Positions 1 to 10,671 of a stretch of DNA of 64,000 nt are shown one piece after another. Source of the stretch: Croceibacterium aestuarii (GTDB lineage: Bacteria; Pseudomonadota; Alphaproteobacteria; Sphingomonadales; Sphingomonadaceae); contig NZ_CP131039.1 in the NCBI RefSeq assembly GCF_030657335.1, forward strand, positions 558,001 to 622,000, read 5' to 3'. The position numbers were made by a program, and so were the translations under genes. The notes under the pieces were generated by a model. That model had not been told where the DNA came from, did no database searches, and was given only the letters and a program-made list of their open reading frames with translations. The stretch's first letter is position 1; each line of letters starts with the position of its first letter.

Positions 1-432
1 ACGCGGGACATTCACCTGCTGATCGGCCATTCGTTCGATCGGCCGCTCGCCAGTCGGAAGGCTGGCACGCTGGCTTTGCGCGATGGCGATGACGCGCTCG
101 CGTTCGAGGCCGTGCTGACACAGGACATTCAGCGCACGAGCTGGGCCCAGGACTTCATGGCTGCCTACGCTGCCGGCCTGATCGGCGGTATCTCGCCCGG
201 CTTTCGCGTGGCGCCGCCCGAGGCCGTGACGAAGCCCGAGGAAACGACCGACGAACCCCCGGCCAAGGGCAACGCGCTCATTCGCACGATCTTTGCTGCC
301 GTTCTGTTCGAACTGAGTATGGTGACCCGCCCGGCGTACCTTGAAACCGAGGCCGATCTGCGCGCCTTCAACCCGACGGCCGAACAGGGCGCGGCGCGGC
401 ATTTCCAGGCGATGGCGAGGTGGCGCGCATGA
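1..432 (+). CDS. Phage prohead protease, HK97 family (5' end missing)
   Basis: This is the C-terminal 143 codons of a capsid-maturation serine protease that trims the major capsid protein during prohead assembly. The reading frame is open from base 1, so the start lies outside the window. Family-typical stretches are visible: HSFDRPLASRKAGTL near the beginning, the ISPGFRV segment around residue 65, and LFELSMVTRPAY around residue 106, which matches the conserved FELS-V-PAY end of the protease core. The stop overlaps the next start (ATGA). The usual neighbour, a major capsid gene, does not follow. The family call is fairly safe; activity is not assessable because the N-terminal catalytic part is missing. 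Confidence 0.8.
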   Translation, partial: TRDIHLLIGHSFDRPLASRKAGTLALRDGDDALAFEAVLTQDIQRTSWAQDFMAAYAAGLIGGISPGFRVAPPEAVTKPEETTDEPPAKGNALIRTIFAAVLFELSMVTRPAYLETEADLRAFNPTAEQGAARHFQAMARWRA

Positions 433-944
433 GCCTGACCCTGAAGCAAACCGAGGTCGCGCCCGATGAATGGCCTGCCGTCGAAGGCGTCACCGGCGAT
501 GCGCTGGCGATCGCGTGGCAGCGCGTCGAGCACTACATCGCGTACCGCTTCGCCGAGCGCGAGGTTGTCTGGCGCGTGGATAGTGACGGCTGCGAATGGC
601 GCGCGCCGCTCGCGCCGATCGTCTCGCTTACGGCCCAGGAAGGCGAGGAAGCCGCCGCCGCGCCTGAGGCGGGCGCTATGGGCGGCTGGGTGCTCCCTTG
701 CGGCCAAGTGACCGTGACAGCCCAGGTTGGCGCAGGGCCGGTGCCTGAGGCCGTTGCCGAGGCAGTGCGGCGCTACGCCGCGTTCGTCGCCAAGCTCGAC
801 GAAACGGGAGCCCCACCGCCGGGCGTCACCCGGATCGCCAGCGGCGACATTTCGCTATCGTTCCGGCTCGAGGATCGCGCGCTCGGCATGGCGATGGTCA
901 ACAGCGGCGCGGCGGACCTGCTGCGCCCCTACCGGAGGGCCTGA
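429..944 (+). CDS. Phage head-tail connector (gp6-like)
   Basis: A 171-residue protein with a Trp/Tyr-rich N-terminal half (AWQRVEHYIAYRFAER) and an AVRRYAAFVAK helix resembling connector proteins that join the portal ring to the tail in HK97-like phages. The ATG at 429 overlaps the preceding stop (ATGA) and is preferred over a GTG three codons upstream. It lies between a prohead protease and a portal gene, and translational coupling suggests the three are made together. The assignment rests on size, context and weak similarity, so another head-completion protein is possible. Confidence 0.55.
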   Translation: MSLTLKQTEVAPDEWPAVEGVTGDALAIAWQRVEHYIAYRFAEREVVWRVDSDGCEWRAPLAPIVSLTAQEGEEAAAAPEAGAMGGWVLPCGQVTVTAQVGAGPVPEAVAEAVRRYAAFVAKLDETGAPPPGVTRIASGDISLSFRLEDRALGMAMVNSGAADLLRPYRRA

Positions 945-945
945 C

Positions 946-2007
946 ATGGGGTTGCTGCAAAGGATCTTCGGCGGGCAGGAAACCCGCTCCGCGTCGGGCA
1001 CCGGGTACACGTCGCAAATCATGGCCGCGCGGGAGGCGTACATCGCCGGCCGGCTGGGCCTGGGCGATCTTACCGCCACGGTGCAAACCTGCGTCAGCTT
1101 GTGGGAAGGCGGGCTTGCGCTTGCCGACGTCAAAGGGACGGACCTGCTGACGCGGCACGATATGGCTATCGCTGCCCGCGCGCTGGCGCTGCGCGGCGAA
1201 GCGCTGTTCCTCAGTCGCGATCGACTCATTCCTATCATCGATTGGGATTTGTCGACCCGCAACAGCGTTCCTCGCGCCTACCGCGTATCGGTCCCCGAGA
1301 TCGGCGGCGGCCGCTCCGAAACCGTGCTCGCTGGCGAGGTGATGCATTTCAGGGTTGCTCCCGACCCCGGCGCGCCCTGGACGGGGCAGGCACCGCTTCG
1401 CCGCGCGCAGCTCACTGCCGGCCTGTTGCACACGCTCGAAAGCGCGCTGGCCGAAGTGTACGAGAACGCGCCTCTAGGCTCCCAGGTAGTGCCATTCCCG
1501 GAAAGTGGCGACGTCGACCTCGAGACGATGGGGCATGGGTTCCGCCGCCGCCGTGGGCGGGTGCTGTTACGCGAATCGGTCAACGTGTCGGCAGCGGGCG
1601 GGCCGGTGCCACAACAGGACTGGAAACCGCAACAGGTGACGCCGGACCTGCAGGGCTCGCAGGCCGTGCAATCGCTCGCTGAGGCGCGTGCGGCGATCTT
1701 CGCCGCGTTCGGCGTCCTGCCGGCCATGTTCGCCACGAACGCCCAGGGGCCGCTCGTGCGCGAAGCCCAGCGGCACCTTGCGCAGTGGGTACTGCAGCCG
1801 ATCGCACAGCTCATGGCCGAAGAGGCGAGCGCGAAGCTCGCCAGCGCGGTGACGATCGACGTGGTGCGGCCCGCCCAGGCGTTCGATGCGGGCGGACGTG
1901 CCCGGGCCTTCGGCGCTATGGTCACCGCTCTAACTCAGGCGAAAGAGGCGGGCCTGGACCCTCAGGCCGTCGAAGATGCGCTGAGTTTCATCGATTGGGC
2001 CGATTGA
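946..2007 (+). CDS. Phage portal protein, HK97 family
   Basis: A 353-residue protein that would form the dodecameric DNA-entry portal of the capsid. The start MGLLQRIFG is typical of portal proteins, as are the segments VSLWEGGLALADV, the VMHFRV strand, APWTGQAPLRRAQ and the C-terminal FGVLPAMF followed by EAQRHLAQWVLQPIAQ. At 353 residues it is shorter than the usual 400 or so. The ATG at 946 sits one base after the preceding stop, with GGAGG at 933-938 as ribosome binding site. The stop TGA shares its last base with the next ATG. A portal lying downstream of protease and connector is not the common order. Confidence 0.85.
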   Translation: MGLLQRIFGGQETRSASGTGYTSQIMAAREAYIAGRLGLGDLTATVQTCVSLWEGGLALADVKGTDLLTRHDMAIAARALALRGEALFLSRDRLIPIIDWDLSTRNSVPRAYRVSVPEIGGGRSETVLAGEVMHFRVAPDPGAPWTGQAPLRRAQLTAGLLHTLESALAEVYENAPLGSQVVPFPESGDVDLETMGHGFRRRRGRVLLRESVNVSAAGGPVPQQDWKPQQVTPDLQGSQAVQSLAEARAAIFAAFGVLPAMFATNAQGPLVREAQRHLAQWVLQPIAQLMAEEASAKLASAVTIDVVRPAQAFDAGGRARAFGAMVTALTQAKEAGLDPQAVEDALSFIDWAD

Positions 2008-2363
2008 TGGGATTGCTCGATACCGACATTGCCGCGATCTTTTCGGCCGCGCTGTCGGGGCTCTACCTCGATGCGACGTTGCACGCCGGGACTGGCGAGC
2101 CGATCTACGACGAGCTCGGCAACGTCATTGGCTACAGCGGAGGCGATACCGCGATCAAGGCGCAGGTCGACCAGGCCAGCGAGGCCATGCGGGAAGCGTC
2201 CGGCTTTGCGGAAGGCGACGTGCGGCTCATCATTCTCGCACAAGGCATCGGAGACGTGACCACCGACATGCAGGTGACGGTGCGGGGTGCAACCTTCAGC
2301 CTGTACGCGGCCGAGCTCGACGCCGCGGCAAGTCATTGGATTTGTCGAGCACGGGAGACATAG
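2007..2363 (+). CDS. Phage head-tail joining / head-closure protein
   Basis: A 118-residue protein beginning MGLLDTDIAAIF, with DATLHAGTGEPIYDELGNV followed by a glycine-rich turn and a C-terminal strand region (VTVRGATFSLYAAELD). This layout fits the small barrel-fold head-completion proteins encoded just after the portal in lambdoid and HK97-like phages. The start overlaps the portal stop by one base. Function is inferred from size and position; no catalytic motif is expected in this class. Confidence 0.5.
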   Translation: MGLLDTDIAAIFSAALSGLYLDATLHAGTGEPIYDELGNVIGYSGGDTAIKAQVDQASEAMREASGFAEGDVRLIILAQGIGDVTTDMQVTVRGATFSLYAAELDAAASHWICRARET

Positions 2364-2365
2364 CA

Positions 2366-2776
2366 ATGCCGATGAAGTTCAAGGGTGCGGACAAGCACCT
2401 GAAGCGGCTCAGGACGCTCGCCGCGAAGGTGCCCGACGAGGCGAGCGAGATGGTACTGGACGCGGCTAAGGCGCACGCCGCCGAGGCCAAGCGCCTGATC
2501 GGCGCCGGGAGTGTCAGCGCGGGGAAACACACCCCCTCGGCGCCCGGGCAACCGCCGCGAACCGACACGGGAGCGCTGGCCGATTCCGTTCGTGCCGAGC
2601 GCGTCGGGCCGTACAAGGCTGTGTCGAAAGCGACCGCGCCACATGCGGCTCCGCTCGAATTCGGGACTGTTGCGATTGCCGAAAGGCCGTTCATGCGACC
2701 GGCGGCAAAGAAGGTGCGAAAGGTTATCGGCGACCATGCCAGGTCGCGGGTGCGCCGCGTGACGGGAGAGGATTGA
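2366..2776 (+). CDS. HK97 gp10-like phage protein (tail-completion family)
   Basis: A 136-residue protein of the gp10/minor tail-completion type: a helical N-terminal half (KHLKRLRTLAAKVPDEASE), then TGALADSVRAE and APHAAPLEFGT, ending with RPFMRPAAKKVRKVI. The LEFGT...RPFMRPA block is the hallmark of this family. The ATG at 2366 is preferred because GGGAGA lies seven bases upstream; an earlier in-frame start at 2336 would overlap the preceding gene. It would act at the head-tail interface or tail terminator. Confidence 0.75.
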   Translation: MPMKFKGADKHLKRLRTLAAKVPDEASEMVLDAAKAHAAEAKRLIGAGSVSAGKHTPSAPGQPPRTDTGALADSVRAERVGPYKAVSKATAPHAAPLEFGTVAIAERPFMRPAAKKVRKVIGDHARSRVRRVTGED

Positions 2777-2777
2777 A

Positions 2778-2990
2778 ATGTCCAAAACGCTGGGCGAGAT
2801 TCTCACCGTGGGTGCCGCAATCGCGGTCAACGTCATCCCTGGTATCGGGCAGGCCCTGAGCGCCGCCATTACTATCGCTGGCCTGAAAGCTGGTGTCGAC
2901 CTCCTGGGGCTGGGCCCCTCGGCTCCAAAGCCAGCGACCAACGAAACTGCGATCAAGCCGCGCCGATTGGGTTCGAGGCTGACACGGTGA
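2778..2990 (+). CDS. Short phage tail-type protein, possibly the N-terminal fragment of a larger tail protein
   Basis: A 70-residue protein with a long hydrophobic, glycine-rich segment (residues about 6-45, including VIPGIGQALSAAITIAG) and then GPSAPKPATNETAIKP. That pattern resembles the extreme N-terminus of large host-specificity tail proteins in sphingomonad prophages, which continue after ETAIK for many hundreds of residues. Here the frame ends soon afterwards, so the gene is probably a truncated relic, though it may be a real small membrane-interacting protein because its stop overlaps the next GTG start. The start lies two bases past the preceding stop. Confidence 0.5.
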   Translation: MSKTLGEILTVGAAIAVNVIPGIGQALSAAITIAGLKAGVDLLGLGPSAPKPATNETAIKPRRLGSRLTR

Positions 2991-3730
2991 GCGCTTGCAA
3001 CTTGATCGTGCAGTCGCGCGCGCGCGCCGCATTTTTGCTAACTGACACCGCTTGCATTGGGTCCAGGACGGGGCGCGTCGTGAGCTTTCATTGCAAGGTG
3101 ATTCCGGTGTTTGTCGATGGCCGCGCTGTCGCCGCTGTCGCGGTCACCGGACGGATAGAGCCGAGCGACCTTGGCGAGCATATCATGACACTCGTGCCGG
3201 CGTCGCTGCGGGACTTTCTCGACCGCTTCCCGGAGGCGTTTCGCGTCACCGAAATGACGCTTAAAGCCAGGAATGAAGCGGGCTCTATGGCGGCTGTCGT
3301 GGCTGCGTTCGACCATGCTCGAAACCTGGCGCTCGGCTTCACGATCGGGAATGACAACGCACTGTTCCCGCTCGACCAACGTCCCTATGAATTGAAGAAA
3401 CGGTCAATGCACATAACGGAATTCGATCCGGACGACCTAGCGCTCCGGCGAATCGATTTCTGCGACCCGGGACAGTGGGAGCCGGAGAGCGACGGGGAGC
3501 GACTGATCGACGCGCAGCGGCGCGATCGTGGCCCGCAATTTGGCCATTACAGCATCGGAGGCGCGGCGGTGTTGACGCGGCTGGATAAGAACGGGCTCGC
3601 GACGAAGGTACTGAAAACATGGCCCGATCGGATAGGGCGCCGAATCGATCCCGACCGCCAACCGCCCCTAAAGGGGTGGCGTGATCGCCTCGCGCGTATT
3701 CGAGACAAATTCGACACGCGCCGCCGGTGA
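2987..3730 (+). CDS. Phage-encoded hypothetical protein with a proteasome-like (Ntn-fold) N-terminus
   Basis: A 247-residue protein starting at a GTG that overlaps the previous stop (GTGA). The N-terminal stretch AAFLLTDTACI...GRVVSFHCKVIPV followed by AVAAVAVTGRI resembles the first strands of phage proteins with a 20S-proteasome/HslV-like fold, where a TDTA segment precedes a conserved Lys on the next strand. The C-terminal third is basic and Arg-rich. It is the last gene before the tRNA, a position where extra non-structural phage genes are common. The fold call is a pattern match; function and protease activity are unknown. Confidence 0.45.
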   Translation: MSACNLIVQSRARAAFLLTDTACIGSRTGRVVSFHCKVIPVFVDGRAVAAVAVTGRIEPSDLGEHIMTLVPASLRDFLDRFPEAFRVTEMTLKARNEAGSMAAVVAAFDHARNLALGFTIGNDNALFPLDQRPYELKKRSMHITEFDPDDLALRRIDFCDPGQWEPESDGERLIDAQRRDRGPQFGHYSIGGAAVLTRLDKNGLATKVLKTWPDRIGRRIDPDRQPPLKGWRDRLARIRDKFDTRRR

Positions 3731-3752
3731 CCGGCATAAGTCTTTGAAATAA

Positions 3753-3827
3753 TGGTGCTGCTGGGGAGGATTGAACTCCCGGCCTCACCCTTACCAAGGG
3801 TGCGCTCTACCACTGAGCTACAGCAGC
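3753..3827 (-). tRNA. tRNA-Thr (anticodon GGT)
   Basis: On the minus strand a complete cloverleaf is readable. The acceptor stem GCTGCTG pairs with CAGCAGC, the D arm is TAGCTCAGTGGTAGAGC, the anticodon stem CACCC/GGGTG closes loop TTGGTAA (anticodon GGT, Thr), the T arm is GGGAG-TTCAATC-CTCCC, and CCA is encoded. The 3' end faces the prophage genes to the left, consistent with use of the tRNA as an integration site while the mature tRNA is kept intact. Confidence 0.95.
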
Positions 3828-3905
3828 ACTCGTTCGGAAGCCGCGCGCCTTAGCCGGACCCGCGCTCTTGTCAAGCGCGCGGCGCTGCGGCAACCGGCTA
3901 TCACC

Positions 3906-4070
3906 ATGACCGGGCAAGACGACAAGTCAACGCGCGAAGAACGCCTCGCGGCCAAGCTGAGGGAGAACCTGCGCCGCCGCAAGGCTCAAACTCGCGCTCT
4001 GGATTCGCGTACCCTCGACTCGCGCGAAACCGGCGAAGACGGCCTTCCCAAAGAGGGCGACGATAGCTAG
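3906..4070 (+). CDS. Small conserved hypothetical protein, highly charged
   Basis: A 54-residue protein, MTGQDDKSTREERL at the start, followed by a basic helix AAKLRENLRRRKAQ and an acidic end. Short proteins with the pattern REERLAxxLRENLRRRKAQ are common in sphingomonads near gpmA. No membrane segment or signal peptide is seen. An earlier in-frame start would run through the tRNA gene, so the ATG at 3906 is chosen. It lies 40 bases upstream of gpmA and could be cotranscribed with it. Function is unknown. Confidence 0.6.
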   Translation: MTGQDDKSTREERLAAKLRENLRRRKAQTRALDSRTLDSRETGEDGLPKEGDDS

Positions 4071-4110
4071 GGCGTAGCGCTCCCTGATTTACCCCTAGGA
4101 GCGCGTTTCC

Positions 4111-4797
4111 TTGCCGACCCTCATTCTCGTCCGCCACGGCCAGAGCCAGTGGAACCTGGAAAACCGTTTCACCGGCTGGTGGGACGTCGACCTGACCGAG
4201 AAGGGCGTGGGCGAGGCAATCGCCGCGGGCCAACTGCTGGCGCAGAAAGGCGTGCTGCCAACCGTCTCGTTCACCTCTGTCCAGACGCGCGCCATAAAGA
4301 CCCTGCACCTCGCCCTCGAGGCTTGCGGGCGGCTGTGGATCCCCGAGACCAAAGACTGGCGTCTCAACGAGCGCCACTATGGCGGGCTGACCGGGCTCAA
4401 CAAGGCCGAAACCGCCGAGAAGCACGGCGCAGAGCAGGTCAAGATCTGGCGCCGCAGCTTCGATACCCCACCGCCCGAACTAGAAGCCGGCAGCGCGTTC
4501 GACCTCGCCGGCGACGAGCGGTATGCCGGAATTCCGATTCCCACCACCGAGAGCCTCAAGCTTACCATCGAGCGGGTGCTCCCCTACTGGGAGAGCGATA
4601 TCCTCCCGGTGCTTGCCCGCGGCGAGACGGTGCTGATCTCGGCACACGGCAATTCGCTGCGCGCTCTGGTCAAGCACTTGTCGAACATCTCCGACGACGA
4701 CATCACCGGGCTGGAGATTCCCACCGGCGAGCCGATCGTCTACCGGTTCGACGACAGCATGACGCCGGGCGAGCGGCGCTACCTCAAGGACATCTAG
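4111..4797 (+). CDS. gpmA: 2,3-bisphosphoglycerate-dependent phosphoglycerate mutase
   Basis: Interconverts 3- and 2-phosphoglycerate in glycolysis and gluconeogenesis in the cytoplasm. The 228-residue length is usual. The phosphohistidine motif [10 protein letters not shown] is at residues 6-15, with [16 protein letters not shown] just after it; the second catalytic His lies in [10 protein letters not shown] at about residue 182. The start is a TTG at 4111, supported by AGGAG at 4097-4101 nine bases upstream and by family alignment (PTLILVRHG). The gene opens the plus-strand housekeeping run: purE begins one base after its stop. Confidence 0.95.
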   Translation: MPTLILVRHGQSQWNLENRFTGWWDVDLTEKGVGEAIAAGQLLAQKGVLPTVSFTSVQTRAIKTLHLALEACGRLWIPETKDWRLNERHYGGLTGLNKAETAEKHGAEQVKIWRRSFDTPPPELEAGSAFDLAGDERYAGIPIPTTESLKLTIERVLPYWESDILPVLARGETVLISAHGNSLRALVKHLSNISDDDITGLEIPTGEPIVYRFDDSMTPGERRYLKDI

Positions 4798-4798
4798 G

Positions 4799-7762
<2,964 letters not shown>

Positions 7763-7776
7763 CCTTTCAGAGTGCC

Positions 7777-10671
7777 ATGAGCGAACAGCGCGACTACCGA
7801 CCGACGGTCTTCCTGCCGAAGACCGATTTCCCGATGAAAGCCGGCCTTCCGCAGAAGGAACCGGGCATGGCCGCGCGCTGGGAATCCGAGGGGCTGTACC
7901 GGCAGATCCGCGAGAGCCGCGAAGGGCGCGAGAAGTTCATCCTGCATGACGGCCCGCCCTACGCCAACGGCGACATGCACATCGGCCACGCGCTCAACCA
8001 CGTGCTCAAGGACATGGTCGTGCGCACGCAGACCCTGCTCGGTAAGGATGCGCCCTACGTGCCCGGGTGGGACTGCCACGGCCTTCCCATCGAGTGGAAG
8101 GTCGAGGAGCAGTACCGCAAGGCGAAGAAGAACAAGGACGAGGTCCCGCGCAAGGAATTCCGCGCCGAATGCCGCGCCTATGCGCAGCACTGGGTGGACG
8201 TGCAGCGCGAACAGCTGAAGCGTTTGGGCATCGGCGGCGACTGGGACAATCCCTACCTGACGATGCAGTTCGAGAGCGAAGCGACGATCGTCGCCGAGCT
8301 CCTCAAGTTCGCCGAGAGTGGCCAGCTCTACCGCGGCGCCAAGCCGGTGATGTGGAGCCCGGTCGAAAAGACCGCGCTGGCCGAGGCCGAGGTCGAGTAC
8401 GAGGACATCGTCTCGACCCAGATCGACGTGGCGTTCGAGATCGTCGAAGCTCCGAACGCACCGGAATTAATCGGCGCTAGTCTCGTGATTTGGACAACGA
8501 CGCCTTGGACAATACCTGTCAATCAGGCGATCGCCTACGGCAGCACCCTCTCATATCGCGTCTTCGAATTTGGCGGCAGGCGTCTTGTGATGGAAAAGAG
8601 CAATCAGATCGGCTCTGATTTCATCGAGCGGCTACAGCATGGCTCGCATCCCTTTGACCAAGCCCTCGTCGACAGTCCTGAAATCGGTGAGACTTCATTG
8701 CTCTCTTCGAAAGATTTCGAAGGGATGAGAGTCCGTCATCCTATGCACGAGCTTGGCGGCTTCTTCGCTGAGCTCAGGCCCGTTTTGAAGGCCGAATTCG
8801 TAGACAATGAGCAAGGCACCGGCCTCGTCCACATGGCACCCGACCATGGCGAGGACGACTTCGAGCTGTGCAAGTCCAACGGGATCAACCCGGTCTTCGC
8901 GGTCGAGGGCGACGGGAAGTACCGCGAGGATTGGGCCTGGCTCGGCGGGCAGGGTTCGGTCATCAACCCCAAGTTCAACGCGCCCGACGGGCCGATCTGC
9001 TCGGACTTGCGCTCAGCCGGCGCGCTGCTCGCGGCGAGCGCGGATTACCAACACTCCTACCCGCACTCGTGGCGCAGCAAGGCCAAGGTCATCTTCCGCT
9101 GCACGCCGCAGTGGTTCGTGCCGATGGACCGGCCGCTCGGCCACCTGCCCGCGATCTCCACCGCCGAGCAGCGCTTGGAGAGCGAGGGCGGCGACGACAC
9201 GATCGACGAGGCGGCGACTGCCGGTTCGCCCACCCTTCGCGAACTGGCGCTGGGCGCCATCGCGGCAACCCGCTTCGTGCCCGCCAAGGGCCGCAACCGC
9301 ATCGGCAGCATGGTCGAAGGGCGGCCCGACTGGGTGCTGAGCCGCCAGCGCGCCTGGGGTGTGCCGATCACCCTGTTCGTCAACCGCAAGAGCGGCGAGT
9401 ATCTGGTCGATCCGGCGGTCAACGCGCGCATCGTCCAGAGCATCCGCACCCACGGCGTCGACGGGTGGGACGAGGAATACGCGCAGGCGATTCTCGGCCC
9501 CGAGTACGACGTCGAAGACTTCGAGCGGGTGACCGACATTCTCGACGTCTGGTTCGATTCGGGTTCGACCCACGCCTTCGTGCTCGAATCCGGCCGCTGG
9601 CCCGAGCTGCAATGGCCGGCAGATCTCTATCTCGAGGGCAGCGACCAGCACCGCGGCTGGTTCCAGTCGAGCCTGCTCGAAAGCTGCGGCACGCGCGGCC
9701 GCGCGCCCTACCAAGCGGTGCTAACCCACGGCTTCACTATGTCGAGCGACGGCCGCAAGATGTCGAAGAGCCTCGGCAACACGGTCGATCCCAACAAGGT
9801 CATGGAGCAGTACGGCGCGGACATCATTCGGCTCTGGGCGCTCTCCGTCGACTACACCGAGGACCACCGGATCGGCGAAGAGATCCTCAAGGGCGTCGCC
9901 GACCAGTACCGCAAGCTGCGCAACACCTTCCGCTATCTGCTCGGCGCGCTCGAAGGCTTCGACGAAAGCGAGCGCCTGCCGGTGGGCGAAATGCCCGAGC
10001 TGGAGCGCTACGTCCTTTCGCTGCTCGGCGAACTCGATGCGACCCTGAAGCGGGCGACCGCCGACTTCGACTTCAACACCTACGTCCGTGCGCTGGTCGA
10101 TTTCTGCAACGAGGATCTCAGCGCCTTCTATTTCGATATCCGCAAGGACAGCCTCTATTGCGACGCGCCCGGCGACACGCGCCGCCGCGCCTGCCGCACG
10201 GTGCTCGACACGCTGTTCCACGCGCTGGTCCGCTACGCCGCGCCGGTGCTGGTGTTCACCGGCGAAGAGGTGTGGGGCACGCGCTATCCCGAGGGCGGCA
10301 GCGTGCATTTGCTGGAATGGCCGGACGTGCCCGCTGCCCACGCCGACGCGGCGCGCTGGGAGGCCCTGCGCGGCCTGCGCGAGCAGGTCACCGAAGCGAT
10401 CGAGCCGCTGCGCCGCGAGAAGATCGTGCGCTCCGGGCTCGAGGCCAGCGTCACCGTGCCCGCCGACGCCGTGCCCCCCGGCTTCTCCGACGACGACCTC
10501 GCCGAGCTTTTCATCAGCGGCCCGGTCACCCGCGGTTCGGCGCTTGCCGCCGGCCGCACCGACAACCACAAGTGCGGCCGCTGCTGGCGCCTGCTGCCCG
10601 AGGTGAACGAGGACGGCGCGCTGTGCGATCGCTGCGCAGACGTGGTCGAAGAAATGGACGCCGCGGCATGA
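7777..10671 (+). CDS. ileS: Isoleucyl-tRNA synthetase
   Basis: Charges tRNA-Ile; 964 residues, normal for bacterial class I IleRS. Visible: the HIGH motif in NGDMHIGHALNH (about residues 67-78), the editing (CP1) domain with WTTTPWTIP, the KMSKS motif in DGRKMSKSLGN, the anticodon-binding helical region, and the C-terminal zinc-binding CGRCW...LCDRC. The ATG at 7777 is 14 bases after ribF. The stop overlaps lspA (ATGA), a classic pair. Codons about 228-346 in the editing domain differ in base composition and codon choice from the rest of the gene (for example a TTA codon at 8467), although the frame and conserved residues remain intact. Confidence 0.97.
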   Translation: MSEQRDYRPTVFLPKTDFPMKAGLPQKEPGMAARWESEGLYRQIRESREGREKFILHDGPPYANGDMHIGHALNHVLKDMVVRTQTLLGKDAPYVPGWDCHGLPIEWKVEEQYRKAKKNKDEVPRKEFRAECRAYAQHWVDVQREQLKRLGIGGDWDNPYLTMQFESEATIVAELLKFAESGQLYRGAKPVMWSPVEKTALAEAEVEYEDIVSTQIDVAFEIVEAPNAPELIGASLVIWTTTPWTIPVNQAIAYGSTLSYRVFEFGGRRLVMEKSNQIGSDFIERLQHGSHPFDQALVDSPEIGETSLLSSKDFEGMRVRHPMHELGGFFAELRPVLKAEFVDNEQGTGLVHMAPDHGEDDFELCKSNGINPVFAVEGDGKYREDWAWLGGQGSVINPKFNAPDGPICSDLRSAGALLAASADYQHSYPHSWRSKAKVIFRCTPQWFVPMDRPLGHLPAISTAEQRLESEGGDDTIDEAATAGSPTLRELALGAIAATRFVPAKGRNRIGSMVEGRPDWVLSRQRAWGVPITLFVNRKSGEYLVDPAVNARIVQSIRTHGVDGWDEEYAQAILGPEYDVEDFERVTDILDVWFDSGSTHAFVLESGRWPELQWPADLYLEGSDQHRGWFQSSLLESCGTRGRAPYQAVLTHGFTMSSDGRKMSKSLGNTVDPNKVMEQYGADIIRLWALSVDYTEDHRIGEEILKGVADQYRKLRNTFRYLLGALEGFDESERLPVGEMPELERYVLSLLGELDATLKRATADFDFNTYVRALVDFCNEDLSAFYFDIRKDSLYCDAPGDTRRRACRTVLDTLFHALVRYAAPVLVFTGEEVWGTRYPEGGSVHLLEWPDVPAAHADAARWEALRGLREQVTEAIEPLRREKIVRSGLEASVTVPADAVPPGFSDDDLAELFISGPVTRGSALAAGRTDNHKCGRCWRLLPEVNEDGALCDRCADVVEEMDAAA
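8460..8815 (+). other. Compositionally atypical segment within the ileS editing domain
   Basis: Hand counts of 60-base blocks give 52% GC at 8461-8520, 48% at 8581-8640, 55% at 8641-8700 and 53% at 8701-8760. Neighbouring ileS blocks give 67% at 8341-8400 and 63% at 8821-8880. Codons otherwise rare here (TTA, AGT, CTA, GGT, TCT) cluster in this stretch. It covers the CP1 editing region. The change is abrupt on both sides, which fits gene conversion or homologous replacement from a lower-GC relative. Confidence 0.55.

Larger units (their letters stand above)
1..3752. mobile_element. Right part of a defective tailed-phage prophage abutting tRNA-Thr
   Basis: Seven consecutive plus-strand genes carry phage head/tail morphogenesis signatures (prohead protease, connector, portal, gp10-like protein) and end about 20 bases before the 3' end of a tRNA-Thr gene. 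tRNA 3' ends are classical tyrosine-integrase attachment sites, so this edge is probably one prophage attachment junction. No tail tube, tape measure, lysis or integrase gene is present between the portal region and the tRNA, so on this side the element looks deleted. The other end lies outside the window, so neither the direct repeat nor the integrase can be checked. The phage character is read from the sequence; the defective state and the attachment site are inferences. Confidence 0.75.

Noticed and set aside
1-3730. Gene transfer agent cluster
   Set aside because: The gene order differs from the conserved RcGTA type, most of its tail genes are missing, and the block ends at a tRNA, which favours a prophage.
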